Below are positions 8,601-15,889 of a stretch of 28,429 nucleotides of DNA, one piece after another. This DNA is from Streptomyces katrae (lineage in GTDB: Bacteria > Actinomycetota > Actinomycetes > Streptomycetales > Streptomycetaceae): assembly GCF_000717655.1 (NCBI RefSeq), contig NZ_JNZY01000055.1, positions 1-28,429 on the forward strand, in the 5' to 3' direction. A model generated the notes under the pieces. The model saw only the letters and a list, made by a program, of their open reading frames with translations, was not told the DNA's origin and did not search any database. Position numbers and translations under genes: made by a program. Position 1 is the stretch's first letter, and every line of letters begins with the position of its first letter.

Positions 8601-10391
8601 GCCGACGAGGACCGCCGCGCAGCCCAGCGCGCCGCCGACGACGCCCGCCGTACCGCCCGCGCGCTGCGCGCCGAGCGTGCCGAGATCGCCGGCGCCCCCG
8701 AGGCCCTGCCCGAGGACGACGGCACGGCCAAGGCACCGCTGCCCGACCTCCGCGAGGCCTACCGGGCCGCCTCCCGGCTGTACGAGAAGGTCGGCGTCGG
8801 CGCCGACCTGCGCGCCGAGCAGGCCCGCGCCGAGAGCGACGAGAGTGCCGCCCTCGCCGAGCTCGACCGCCTCACCAACAAGGTCCGCACCCGCGCCGCC
8901 CAGCTCCTCGAAGGCACCGACGGCGCCGACGGGCCCTCCCGCCAGGCCGCCGCAGCCCGCGCCGAGTCCCTCGTGCAGATGCTGGAGACCCGCGCGCAGG
9001 CCGCCAGCGAGCAGCTCGGCCGGCTGCGCGGCGAGGCCGAACGGCTCGCCCCCACCGAGGGCGAGGCGCACACCGACCTGCCGGAGGAGCTGATCCCCGG
9101 CGACGTGGAGCAGGCGCAGGCCCTCCTGCGCACCGCCACCGCCCAGCTCGCCGCGCACACCGCGGCCGTGGAGACCGCCCGGGCCGCCCACGCCGACCTG
9201 CTGCGCGCCCACCGCACCGCCGAGGACGGCGCCGGAGGCTTCGACGAGACCGCGGCGATGCTGCGGGACCTGCTGCGCGACCACACCCACCAGGACGACG
9301 AGCAGGAGCCGGCGGCCCACCCGGGCACGCTGGAGGAGGCCAGGCAGTCGGCATCCGAGGCCCGCCGCTCCCTGCGCGGCTGCGCGGCCGACCTCTCGGC
9401 CGCCGAGGCGGCGGTGCGCGAGGCGAGCGACATCCTGGTCCGCCACGCCAACGCCAACCGCTACGAGCAGGTACGCACCCCTGCGCGCCAGCAGATCCGC
9501 GAACTGCCCGCCTCCGCCCTGCCCGAGCACGCCGCCGCCTGGGCGGCGGCCTTCGCGCCCCGGCTGCGCGTCCTCACCGACGAACTGGCCCAGCTGGAGC
9601 GCAACCGGGACAGCATCGTCGACCGGCTGCGCGGACTGGTGGAGTCCGCCCTGGCCACGCTGCGCTCCGCCCAGCGGCTCTCCCAGCTCCCCGAGGGGCT
9701 GGGGGAGTGGTCGGGCCAGGAGTTCCTGCGCATCCGCTTCGAGGAGCCGGACCAGGCCACCCTCACGGAGCGCCTCGGCGAAGTCATCGACGAGGCCACC
9801 CGCGCGGCCGTGAAGAAGAACAGCAGCGCCTCCTTCGGCGAGGGCCGCCGCGACGGCATGTCGCTGCTGCTGCGCGGAGTCCAGGCCGCCCTGGAACCCA
9901 AGGGCATCTCGGTCGAGATCCTCAAGCCGGACGCGGTGCTGCGCGCCGAGCGCGTGCCGGTCGGGCAGATGGGCGACGTCTTCTCCGGCGGCCAGCTGCT
10001 GACCGCCGCGATCGCCCTGTACTGCACGATGGCGGCGCTGCGCAGCAACGACCGCGGCCGTGACAAGCACCGCCACGCGGGCACGCTGTTCCTCGACAAC
10101 CCGATCGGGCGCGCGAACGCCACGTACCTGCTGGAACTCCAGCGCGCCGTCTCCGACGCGCTCGGCGTCCAGCTGCTCTACACGACCGGCCTCTTCGACA
10201 CCACGGCCCTCGCCGAGTTCCCGCTGGTCATCCGGCTGCGCAACGACGCGGACCTGCGGGCGGGCCTGAAGTACATCAGCGTGGAGGAGCACCTGCGCCC
10301 GGGCCTGCCCCAGCAGTCCCCGGAGGAGGAGACCATCCACGGCGAGATCACGGCGACCCGCATGTTCCGCCGCTCCACGGTCGGTTCCTGA
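5688..10391 (+). CDS. SMC-like condensin ATPase (JetC/MksB-like), 1567 aa
   Basis: A very large SMC-type protein. The N-terminal head carries a P-loop, LENGGGKS, at residues 63-70. Two Ala/Glu/Arg-rich coiled coils (about 300-600 and 825-1350) flank a globular, hinge-like domain at about 700-820, with a Gly/Pro/Thr-rich linker at about 612-662. The C-terminal head has the ABC signature FSGGQ at 1432-1436 and a Walker B LFLDN at 1467-1471. The position after the Walker B Asp (D1470) is Asn, where SMC and ABC proteins normally have the catalytic Glu. Such proteins usually dimerise and extrude DNA loops. The ATG at 5688 follows GAGAG at 5674-5678. The gene is last in the cassette and no JetD/MksG-type nuclease follows. 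It is clearly an SMC/Rad50-fold ATPase; the JetC/MksB assignment rests on gene order. Confidence 0.75.
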   Translation: MYELSRIRLYSIGPAGARYADTVLDLRGVGEPVPHPAPAQAEFFEDEPTGPPRRPAPAGVLFLENGGGKSVLLKLIFSVMLPGHRNTLGGASSGVLRKFLLADDCGHVALEWQHTQTGECVVVGKVSEWRGRQVSNDPRKFAEAWYSFRPGPGLSLDNLPVAEATAVRPPVEGASGAQGRRRTMKGFRDALTEAGKAYPHLEVYFEEIHDRWNEHLTELGLDPELFRYQREMNADEGEAAGLFAVKKDSDFTDLLLRAVTDTRDTDGLADLVHGFGNKLGRRAELMAERDFTAGSVDLLTKIVEAAETRSRLRDVHAGAERRTRTLARRLSARAAEERGRAADLAQRVTGAAHGVTSAESARSRSAAVSAELAYRHASLALTVADKAAAAQRRELLEARTLHSAWQAAEIVLRHRAASDRSARVAAAILEAERDAAPALAARATAAAALVRALHTAAEDGERVANEEEERSAGLQEAGEAAHRDATAAATAAQRARSEAEHLRARLAEVQQETAEAVRAGWLDDSAPDADPARAALAASDAEKTAVAAWDESREAARTAADAAREAAAAESRAELTAARAADAADAAEAAHAAEHRAAASLAASPRLAELLGLPPVPETFLPHPRTGTPGAASGTQPGPAGAGHGSTGDGPAPTATAGGEGLTVEDLDRNADELREMLTRGVGAAERQLFELRTAAADDARILGALGDGGLLPPGPDVLATVEYLGEHGIPALPGWRYLAQSVDPADHAAVLAARPELVDGVVITDPDTHARAREVLSAAALLPRSTVAVGTAAALLAPVPPADHSDTGVFLVPPNPAMHDEHAADEERQALRTRATARDTEIRDLAARLAGDRELAARLASWRTGCPPGRLAELAQQAEAARAFAEEADAELAEARTVRAEADEAAADAARVRDERQDTAQRARRAADALAGLAFRLRERAGWQAKVRELADEAAESEARAEVCLDRARAADEDRRAAQRAADDARRTARALRAERAEIAGAPEALPEDDGTAKAPLPDLREAYRAASRLYEKVGVGADLRAEQARAESDESAALAELDRLTNKVRTRAAQLLEGTDGADGPSRQAAAARAESLVQMLETRAQAASEQLGRLRGEAERLAPTEGEAHTDLPEELIPGDVEQAQALLRTATAQLAAHTAAVETARAAHADLLRAHRTAEDGAGGFDETAAMLRDLLRDHTHQDDEQEPAAHPGTLEEARQSASEARRSLRGCAADLSAAEAAVREASDILVRHANANRYEQVRTPARQQIRELPASALPEHAAAWAAAFAPRLRVLTDELAQLERNRDSIVDRLRGLVESALATLRSAQRLSQLPEGLGEWSGQEFLRIRFEEPDQATLTERLGEVIDEATRAAVKKNSSASFGEGRRDGMSLLLRGVQAALEPKGISVEILKPDAVLRAERVPVGQMGDVFSGGQLLTAAIALYCTMAALRSNDRGRDKHRHAGTLFLDNPIGRANATYLLELQRAVSDALGVQLLYTTGLFDTTALAEFPLVIRLRNDADLRAGLKYISVEEHLRPGLPQQSPEEETIHGEITATRMFRRSTVGS

Positions 10392-10410
10392 CCGCAGCCC
10401 GGGAGCACCC

Positions 10411-10442
10411 GGCGGGCCGGCCGTACGCCGGCCCGGCCCGCC
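10411..10442. terminator. Bidirectional terminator with two alternative hairpins
   Basis: GGCGGGCCGG at 10411-10420 pairs perfectly with CCGGCCCGCC at 10433-10442. Alternatively CGGGCCGGC at 10413-10421 pairs perfectly with GCCGGCCCG at 10427-10435 around a 5-nt loop. The site begins 20 bases after the SMC-like stop codon and lies between two convergent genes, so it can serve both. Confidence 0.65.
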
Positions 10443-10497
10443 GGGCCTCCGCGGGGCTCCCACCGCCCCGCCGAGGACCCGCAGGGGCCCCTAGGGG

Positions 10498-10986
10498 TCA
10501 GCCCCGGCCCGAACTCGCCTGATAGCGCCTGTCCGCGCCCGGAGGCGGCCACATGGCCGGCCGGGCGCCCGAGCCCGCGCCGCTCCGCCGTATTCGGTCC
10601 GCCCCGCCGGCCGCCTCCGCACGGGCCTCGCGGCCCGCCCGGCGCCGCTCGCGACGGCGGTCCCGAGCCGTGCTGCTCGGCACCGACACCACCCCGTACC
10701 GCTGGTTCCACATCTGCCGGGTGATCAGCACGTCCAGCACGCCCCAGGTGGCCACGACCGTCCCGGCTATCGCGCCGATCCCCATCGGCAGGGCCAGCCA
10801 GGAGCCGGTGAGCGTGAGGAAGAAGGTGACCGTCGCGTCGGTCAGCGTGACGGCCACGATCAGCACCGCCCGCACGGCCGCGTCCCGCACCGGGTCCGGC
10901 ATCCTGCGCCGCCGGGCCGGCTCTTCCTCCCACAGCGACCGCCCCGGCGCGCCCACCGCCGTGCCGGTGTCCTCGTACATCCCCAT
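10498..10986 (-). CDS. Small two-helix membrane protein, unknown function
   Basis: A 162-aa protein I do not recognise beyond its topology. A hydrophilic, Glu/Arg-rich N-terminus (1-38) precedes two membrane helices at about 39-60 and 63-87, and a very Arg/Ala-rich cytoplasmic-looking tail follows. The ATG at 10986 is preferred because GGGAG stands six bases upstream; an ATG at 10980 is too far from it, and the open frame further up to 11154 has no start signal. The gene is divergent from cvnA with a 348-bp gap, which suggests a conserved neighbour or accessory of the conservon, but nothing in the sequence proves a link. Confidence 0.75.
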   Translation of the reverse strand: MGMYEDTGTAVGAPGRSLWEEEPARRRRMPDPVRDAAVRAVLIVAVTLTDATVTFFLTLTGSWLALPMGIGAIAGTVVATWGVLDVLITRQMWNQRYGVVSVPSSTARDRRRERRRAGREARAEAAGGADRIRRSGAGSGARPAMWPPPGADRRYQASSGRG

Positions 10987-11334
10987 CGCACGCTCCCACC
11001 CCGACGAATCCCCTCGAACAGGTAGACGTTCGACGCCGTCGAGAGATTCCCGTATCCCGGACTCCTCCCCCAGCACCTGCCCATCCCGGAACGAAGAATT
11101 CCAGCCATCCATCAGGTTGCGGGAACTCACACCCCACCAAGTGTCATCTGCCACATAACGGGCCGCTCTTGACCGGATGTGTCGGACAACTCGTGATCTA
11201 CGCCTGGGCGTCCGGCCGAAAACGTCCGGACACGCCTTCGAAGCCGCCCCCCGGCAGTAGTAGGCTCACGCCGTTTAAATGACGGAACACCGACCCCCGA
11301 CAACGGGGTTGAGCTGGGGGAGGCTGGGGAGGCC
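10987..11334. other. Divergent intergenic region upstream of cvnA
   Basis: This 348-bp gap separates the small membrane protein gene from cvnA. It is richer in A and T than its surroundings. On the plus strand TAGGCT at 11261-11266 is a -10 candidate, with TTCGAA at 11237-11242 as a weak -35 at 18 bp. TTGACC at 11169-11174 has no good -10 partner. A short imperfect palindrome (TCGACGCCGTCGA) lies near 11030-11042. No gene is supported here. Confidence 0.5.
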
Positions 11335-14115
11335 ATGCGCTTTCGCGGGAAGTCCATCCGCCGGAAGATCGTGGCGTTGCTCCTTGTGCCGCTCATCTCC
11401 CTCACCGCCCTCTGGGGCTTCGCGACCGTGATCACCGGCCGCCAGGCCGTCCAGCTCCTCGACGTCGCCTACGTCATCGACAAGGTCGGCTACCCCGTCG
11501 AGGACGTCGTCCGCGTCATCCAGAAGGAACGCCGCCAGACCCTCGTCGTCCTCGGCGACCCCCGCGCCTCCACCGCCACCGCCGAACTCGCCAAGCGCCG
11601 CGCCGCCACCGACGAGATCGTCGACCGGATCGGCCGCAACGCCAAGGACCCCGAGGTCGCCGACGAGCTGGCCCCGGCGGCCGCCCAGCGCCTCGACTCC
11701 ATCCTCGACGCCTTCCACGGCATCGGGGCACTGCGCCGCTCCGTCGACCAGAACACCCTCGACCCCAGCCAGGCGCTGGAGCTCTACAGCCGACTCGTCG
11801 ACCCCTGCTACGAGTTCCTCATGAACCTCCACGCGCTCGAGAACGTGGAAATGGACAAGCAGGGCCGCGCCCTCGTCGGCATCACCCGCGCCCGCGAGAC
11901 GCTCTCCCGCGAGGACGCCGTCATCGCCGCCGCCCTCGCCGCCCGCAACGTCAGCGCCGCGGACATCCGGCACGTCTCCGACCTCGCCGCCAACCGCACC
12001 CTGCTCTACGAGTTCAACCTCGCGATCCTCCCGGCCGGCGACCGCGAGCTGTTCGAGCAGTACTGGAGCAATCCCGAGACCAAGCCGCTGCGCGACGCCG
12101 AGGAGCGGTTCCTCGCCGGCGGCGCCGGCAAGAACCCGCGCATCACCGCCGCCCAGTGGGACGAGGCGGCGAACAAGGTCCTCGACGACCTCGCCGCGAT
12201 GGGCACCGCCGCCGGCGACCGCTACCAGGAGCGCGTCGAACCCGTCGCCATGGACGTCCTCGTCCAGGCGGCCGTCGCCGGCATCCTCGGCTTCATCGCC
12301 CTCGTCGTCTCCGTCGTCCTCTCGGTGCGCATCGGCCGCGACCTCGTCCGCGACCTGTCCCGGCTCCGCAAGGAGGCCCACGAGGTCTCGGGCGTCCGGC
12401 TGCCCGCCGTGATGCGCCGCCTCGCCGCCGGCGAACACGTGGACATCGAGACCGAGGCCCCGCGCCTGGAGTACGAGAAGGACGAGGTCGGCCAGGTCGG
12501 CCAAGCCCTCAACACCCTCCAGCGCGCCGCCGTCGAAGCCGCCGTCAAGCAGGCCGAGCTCCGCCGGGGCGTCTCGGAGGTGTTCGTCAACCTCGCCCGC
12601 CGCAACCAGGTCCTGCTGCACCGCCAGCTGACCCTGCTCGACACCATGGAGCGGCGCACCGAGGACGCCGAGGAACTCGCCGACCTCTTCCGCCTCGACC
12701 ACATGACCACCCGCATGCGCCGCCACGCCGAGGGCCTCGTGATCCTCTCCGGCGCCGCCCCCTCCCGCCAGTGGCGCAAGCCCGTCCAGCTCATGGACGT
12801 CGTCCGGGCCGCAGTCGCCGAGGTCGAGGACTACGAGCGCATCGAGGTACGCCGGCTGCCGCGGCTCGGCATAGCCGGCCCCGCCGTCGCCGACGTCACC
12901 CACCTCATCGCCGAACTCCTCGAGAACGCCACCGTGTTCTCCCCGCCGCACACCGCCGTCCAGGTGCTCGGCGAGCGCGTCGCCAACGGATTCACCCTCG
13001 AGATCCACGACCGCGGCCTCGGCATGAACCCCGAGGCGCTGCTCGACGCGAACCTCCGGCTCGCCGAGACCCCCGAGTTCGAGCTGTCCGACACCGACCG
13101 CCTCGGTCTGTTCGTCGTCAGCCGCCTCGCGCAGCGCCACGGCGTCAAGGTCGTCCTCCAGCCCAGCCCGTACGGCGGCACCACCGCCGTGGTGTTCCTC
13201 CCGGCGGCCCTGCTCACCGAGGCCCCCGAGACGAACGGCACCGGCCTGCGCCTCGGCGACGGCAAGGGAGGCCGGGCGAACGGCCACGGCCCCGGCCGGC
13301 CCGCCCCGGCGGCCGTGGAGCGCACCCCGGCCGGCCGCCCGCTGGCCGCCCCCGAACTGCGCGGCCCCGTCGAACTGGAGGCCCCGCTCGGCGTGCTCGG
13401 GCTGGACGGCCTCGACGACCCGGCCGCCCTGGACGAGGTCACCACCGGGCTCACCGGGCTCACCGGCGCCGGCGGGCGCCCCGCCATGGCCACGCTCGAC
13501 GACGAGACCCCGCCGAACGGCACCCCGCGCAGCGCCCTCCTGGGCCTCCGCCCGGCGGACCGGCCGCACAGCGACCGCAAGGGCGGCCGCGGCCGCGACC
13601 GGGAGCAGCCGGCCCCCACCGGCCCGGTCCGCCTCGACAGCCACCGACCCGAGGCGATCCGCAGCGTCCGCCCCGAAGCGCCCCGGTCCGCGGGTGCCGT
13701 TCCCCTCCCGCGCCGCAGGCCCGCCCCGACGCTGGTCGCCGAGCACGGCCGTCGCGTCGAGCCCCGCCCGGTGTCCGCGGTCCCGCAGCCCGCCCCGGCC
13801 CCGGAGGCCGGCGCCCGCCCCGGCGCCGCCCAGCCCGGCAGCGCCCCCGCCCAGGGCCCCGGCGGGCTGCCCAAGCGCGTCCGCCAGGCCAGCCTCGCGC
13901 CCCAGCTGAAGAACTCCCCGGCCCCCGCACCCGCCGAAGCCGCCGCGGACCCGGTGGTCCACCGCGACGCGGATGACGTACGTACGCGCATGACCGCACT
14001 CCAGCGGGGCTGGACGGCGGGCCGCAAGCAGCAGGCACAGCAGCAGTCCGGGACCGGGGCAGGCACTTCCGCCGCCACCGGTCCCGGATCCGAGAACGAG
14101 GGGGACGGTCGATGA
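11335..14115 (+). CDS. cvnA: Conservon histidine-kinase-like sensor CvnA
   Basis: A 926-aa membrane sensor of the nitrate/nitrite-sensor type histidine kinases that head Streptomyces conservons. A cytoplasmic Arg-rich start is followed by TM1 (about 12-34), a large helical extracytoplasmic sensor region (35-305), TM2 (about 308-333), a HAMP-like linker, an H-box-like segment with LDHMTTR (H456), and a HATPase domain with ENAT (N531) and DRGLGM (559-564). About 300 C-terminal residues are Pro/Ala/Gly/Arg-rich and probably disordered. GGAGG occurs both 11 and 2 bases before the ATG. The stop overlaps cvnB by four bases (ATGA). In the family, CvnA binds CvnB-D at the membrane in a complex likened to a eukaryotic G-protein-coupled receptor. 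Confidence 0.92.
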   Translation: MRFRGKSIRRKIVALLLVPLISLTALWGFATVITGRQAVQLLDVAYVIDKVGYPVEDVVRVIQKERRQTLVVLGDPRASTATAELAKRRAATDEIVDRIGRNAKDPEVADELAPAAAQRLDSILDAFHGIGALRRSVDQNTLDPSQALELYSRLVDPCYEFLMNLHALENVEMDKQGRALVGITRARETLSREDAVIAAALAARNVSAADIRHVSDLAANRTLLYEFNLAILPAGDRELFEQYWSNPETKPLRDAEERFLAGGAGKNPRITAAQWDEAANKVLDDLAAMGTAAGDRYQERVEPVAMDVLVQAAVAGILGFIALVVSVVLSVRIGRDLVRDLSRLRKEAHEVSGVRLPAVMRRLAAGEHVDIETEAPRLEYEKDEVGQVGQALNTLQRAAVEAAVKQAELRRGVSEVFVNLARRNQVLLHRQLTLLDTMERRTEDAEELADLFRLDHMTTRMRRHAEGLVILSGAAPSRQWRKPVQLMDVVRAAVAEVEDYERIEVRRLPRLGIAGPAVADVTHLIAELLENATVFSPPHTAVQVLGERVANGFTLEIHDRGLGMNPEALLDANLRLAETPEFELSDTDRLGLFVVSRLAQRHGVKVVLQPSPYGGTTAVVFLPAALLTEAPETNGTGLRLGDGKGGRANGHGPGRPAPAAVERTPAGRPLAAPELRGPVELEAPLGVLGLDGLDDPAALDEVTTGLTGLTGAGGRPAMATLDDETPPNGTPRSALLGLRPADRPHSDRKGGRGRDREQPAPTGPVRLDSHRPEAIRSVRPEAPRSAGAVPLPRRRPAPTLVAEHGRRVEPRPVSAVPQPAPAPEAGARPGAAQPGSAPAQGPGGLPKRVRQASLAPQLKNSPAPAPAEAAADPVVHRDADDVRTRMTALQRGWTAGRKQQAQQQSGTGAGTSAATGPGSENEGDGR

Positions 14116-14549
14116 CCGCACCGCAGACCGGCAACGACACCCGGGGCCGCGGCTCCGGTCCGCTCAACTGGCTCCTCGACGAGCTCGTCGACCGGGTCGG
14201 CAGCATCCGCAAGGCGGTGGTCCTCTCCGGCGACGGCCTGCCCACCGGCAGCTCCAAGGACCTGACCCGCGAGGACAGCGAGCACCTGGCCGCCGTGGCC
14301 TCCGGCTTCCACAGCCTGGCCAAGGGCGTCGGCCGCCACTTCGAGTCCGGCAGCGTCCGCCAGACCGTCGTCGAGCTGGACGAGGCCTTCCTCTTCGTCA
14401 TGGCCGCCGGCGACGGCAGCTGCCTCGCCGTGCTTTCCGACGCCGACTCCGACGTCGGGCAGGTCGCGTACGAGATGACCTTGATGGTCAAGCGGGTAGG
14501 CGACCACCTGGCGACCGCTCCCCGCTCCGGGCTGCCAGCCGGAGGGTGA
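14112..14549 (+). CDS. cvnB: Conservon roadblock/LC7 protein CvnB
   Basis: A 145-aa roadblock/LC7-domain protein that fills most of its length with the alpha/beta fold, including LNWLLDELVDRV near the N-terminus and a VVLSGDGLP strand-turn. In conservons this subunit links the CvnA sensor to the CvnD GTPase and may act on its nucleotide state, as roadblock proteins do for Ras-like GTPases. It starts inside the cvnA stop (ATGA), so translation is coupled, and cvnC follows after 10 bases. Confidence 0.93.
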   Translation: MTAPQTGNDTRGRGSGPLNWLLDELVDRVGSIRKAVVLSGDGLPTGSSKDLTREDSEHLAAVASGFHSLAKGVGRHFESGSVRQTVVELDEAFLFVMAAGDGSCLAVLSDADSDVGQVAYEMTLMVKRVGDHLATAPRSGLPAGG

Positions 14550-14559
14550 GGCGGACGGT

Positions 14560-15024
14560 ATGAGCGATCCAGGCCAGAACCGCCCGGACCACCGCCCGGA
14601 CCACCTCGCGGGCGCCCCCGGCACACCCGGGGCACCGCAGGAACCCGCCCACCCGCACTGGTTCGACGACGAAGCGGGCCCCGTCGTCCGCCCGTACGCC
14701 ATGACCCGCGGCCGGACCAGCCACGCCGGTCAGCACCGGCTCGACCTGATCGCGCTCGTCGTCGCCGAACCGGCGGCCGACGATCCGGTCTGGGACATGA
14801 CCCTGTCCCCCGAACACGCCCACATCCTCGGGCTGTGCCGGGAGCGCCCGCAGTCGGTCGCCGAGCTCGCGGCCGAACTCGACCTCGCGGTCGGGGTCGT
14901 ACGGGTCCTGATCGGGGACCTGGTCGACGAGGAACTGGTCCACGTGACCCGGCCGGTACCGCCGGCCGAACTGCCCGATGAATCCATTCTGCGTGAGGTG
15001 ATCGATGGCCTTCGGGCGCTCTAG
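14560..15024 (+). CDS. cvnC: Conservon DUF742 protein CvnC
   Basis: A 154-aa DUF742 protein. After a Pro/His/Asp-rich flexible start, it has the family segment VRPYAMTRGRT and a winged-helix-like part (about 105-140, PQSVAELAAELDL onward). GGAGGG upstream of the ATG at 14560 supports the start. Its 3' end overlaps cvnD by 20 bases. In studied conservons CvnC is part of the membrane complex; direct DNA binding has not been established from sequence alone. Confidence 0.92.
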   Translation: MSDPGQNRPDHRPDHLAGAPGTPGAPQEPAHPHWFDDEAGPVVRPYAMTRGRTSHAGQHRLDLIALVVAEPAADDPVWDMTLSPEHAHILGLCRERPQSVAELAAELDLAVGVVRVLIGDLVDEELVHVTRPVPPAELPDESILREVIDGLRAL

Positions 15025-15631
15025 CCGCACCGGTGCGATGCACGCCGTGTCGCCGGTCGAGCCGCTGACCCTGAAGATCCTGGTCGCGGGCGGCTTCGGG
15101 GTGGGCAAGACCACCCTGGTCAGTGCGGTGAGCGAGATCAGACCGCTGCGGACCGAGGAACTGCTGTCCGAGCCCGGTGTCGGCATCGACGACACCGGGG
15201 GAGTGGAGGGCAAGTCCACCACCACCGTGGCGATGGACTTCGGGCGCATCACGCTGCGCGAGGACCTGGTCCTGTACCTGTTCGGTACGCCCGGACAGGA
15301 CCGCTTCTGGTTCCTGTGGGACGAGCTGGCCCAGGGCTCGCTCGGCGCCGTCGTCCTCGCCGACACCCGCCGCCTCGCCGACTGCTTCGCCGCCGTCGAC
15401 TACTTCGAGCGGCGGGGGATCCCGTTCGTGGTCGCCGTCAACTGCTTCGACGGGGCCGAACGCCATCCGGTGGTGACCGTACGGGAGGCGCTGGACCTCG
15501 ATCACGAGGTGCCGGTGCTGCTGTGCGACGCCCGGGACCGGGAGTCCGTGAAGGACGTGCTGGTCGGGGTCGTGGAACACGCGATGTCACTGGCGCGGGC
15601 CCGGCGCCGGAGCCTGACCGCGGGGACCTGA
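15005..15631 (+). CDS. cvnD: Conservon Ras-like GTPase CvnD
   Basis: A 208-aa small GTPase of the MglA-like/conservon type. The P-loop GGFGVGKT is at residues 29-36, FGTPGQDR forms the switch II region and VAVNCFD corresponds to the guanine-specificity region (N-x-x-D variant). GAGG lies six bases before the ATG at 15005, inside the end of cvnC. It is the last gene of the cluster: no cytochrome P450 follows, unlike some conservons, and a strong terminator stands 40 bases downstream. Confidence 0.93.
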   Translation: MAFGRSSRTGAMHAVSPVEPLTLKILVAGGFGVGKTTLVSAVSEIRPLRTEELLSEPGVGIDDTGGVEGKSTTTVAMDFGRITLREDLVLYLFGTPGQDRFWFLWDELAQGSLGAVVLADTRRLADCFAAVDYFERRGIPFVVAVNCFDGAERHPVVTVREALDLDHEVPVLLCDARDRESVKDVLVGVVEHAMSLARARRRSLTAGT

Positions 15632-15670
15632 GCAGCGGACTCCGGGCCCCGGGGACCGGCTGCACAGGAG

Positions 15671-15706
15671 GCGGCCCGTACCCCCGCCGACTGGGGTACG
15701 GGCCGC
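15671..15706. terminator. Strong hairpin terminator after cvnABCD
   Basis: GCGGCCCGTACCCC at 15671-15684 is perfectly complementary to GGGGTACGGGCCGC at 15693-15706, giving a 14-bp stem with an 8-nt loop. It lies 39 bases after the cvnD stop codon. The converging thiolase gene ends at 15890 and may use it too. There is no T-run. Confidence 0.8.
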
Positions 15707-15889
15707 AGCTCTCATGGGGGGACGGAGGTCTCTCGCTCGCGGCGTCGTACGCGGAGCGGGACCGTGGAGCGAGTGTGAACCTGCCGCCGGGAGCCGTCAA
15801 GCGGTCCGACAGCAGTCCCTGTTCAGGGTCCGCGCCCGGCCGCCGCCGTCACCCCGGCGCAGCCGTCTGCGTCACCTCCGCCGGTGTCG

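Noticed and set aside
5448..10463. A 1671-aa open frame on the minus strand opposite the SMC-like gene
   Set aside because: It is the antisense shadow of a GC-rich coding gene: Gly/Ala/Leu/Val-rich with no motif, no start signal, and it runs across genes 2 and 3. The plus strand has clear P-loop and ABC motifs.
10987..11154. N-terminal extension of the small membrane protein up to 11154
   Set aside because: No Shine-Dalgarno at the upstream ATG; a GGGAG stands six bases before the ATG at 10986, so the upstream part is treated as promoter region.
11275..14121. A 948-aa minus-strand open frame opposite cvnA
   Set aside because: Gly/Ala/Glu/Asp-rich shadow of the coding strand; cvnA has all the family motifs.
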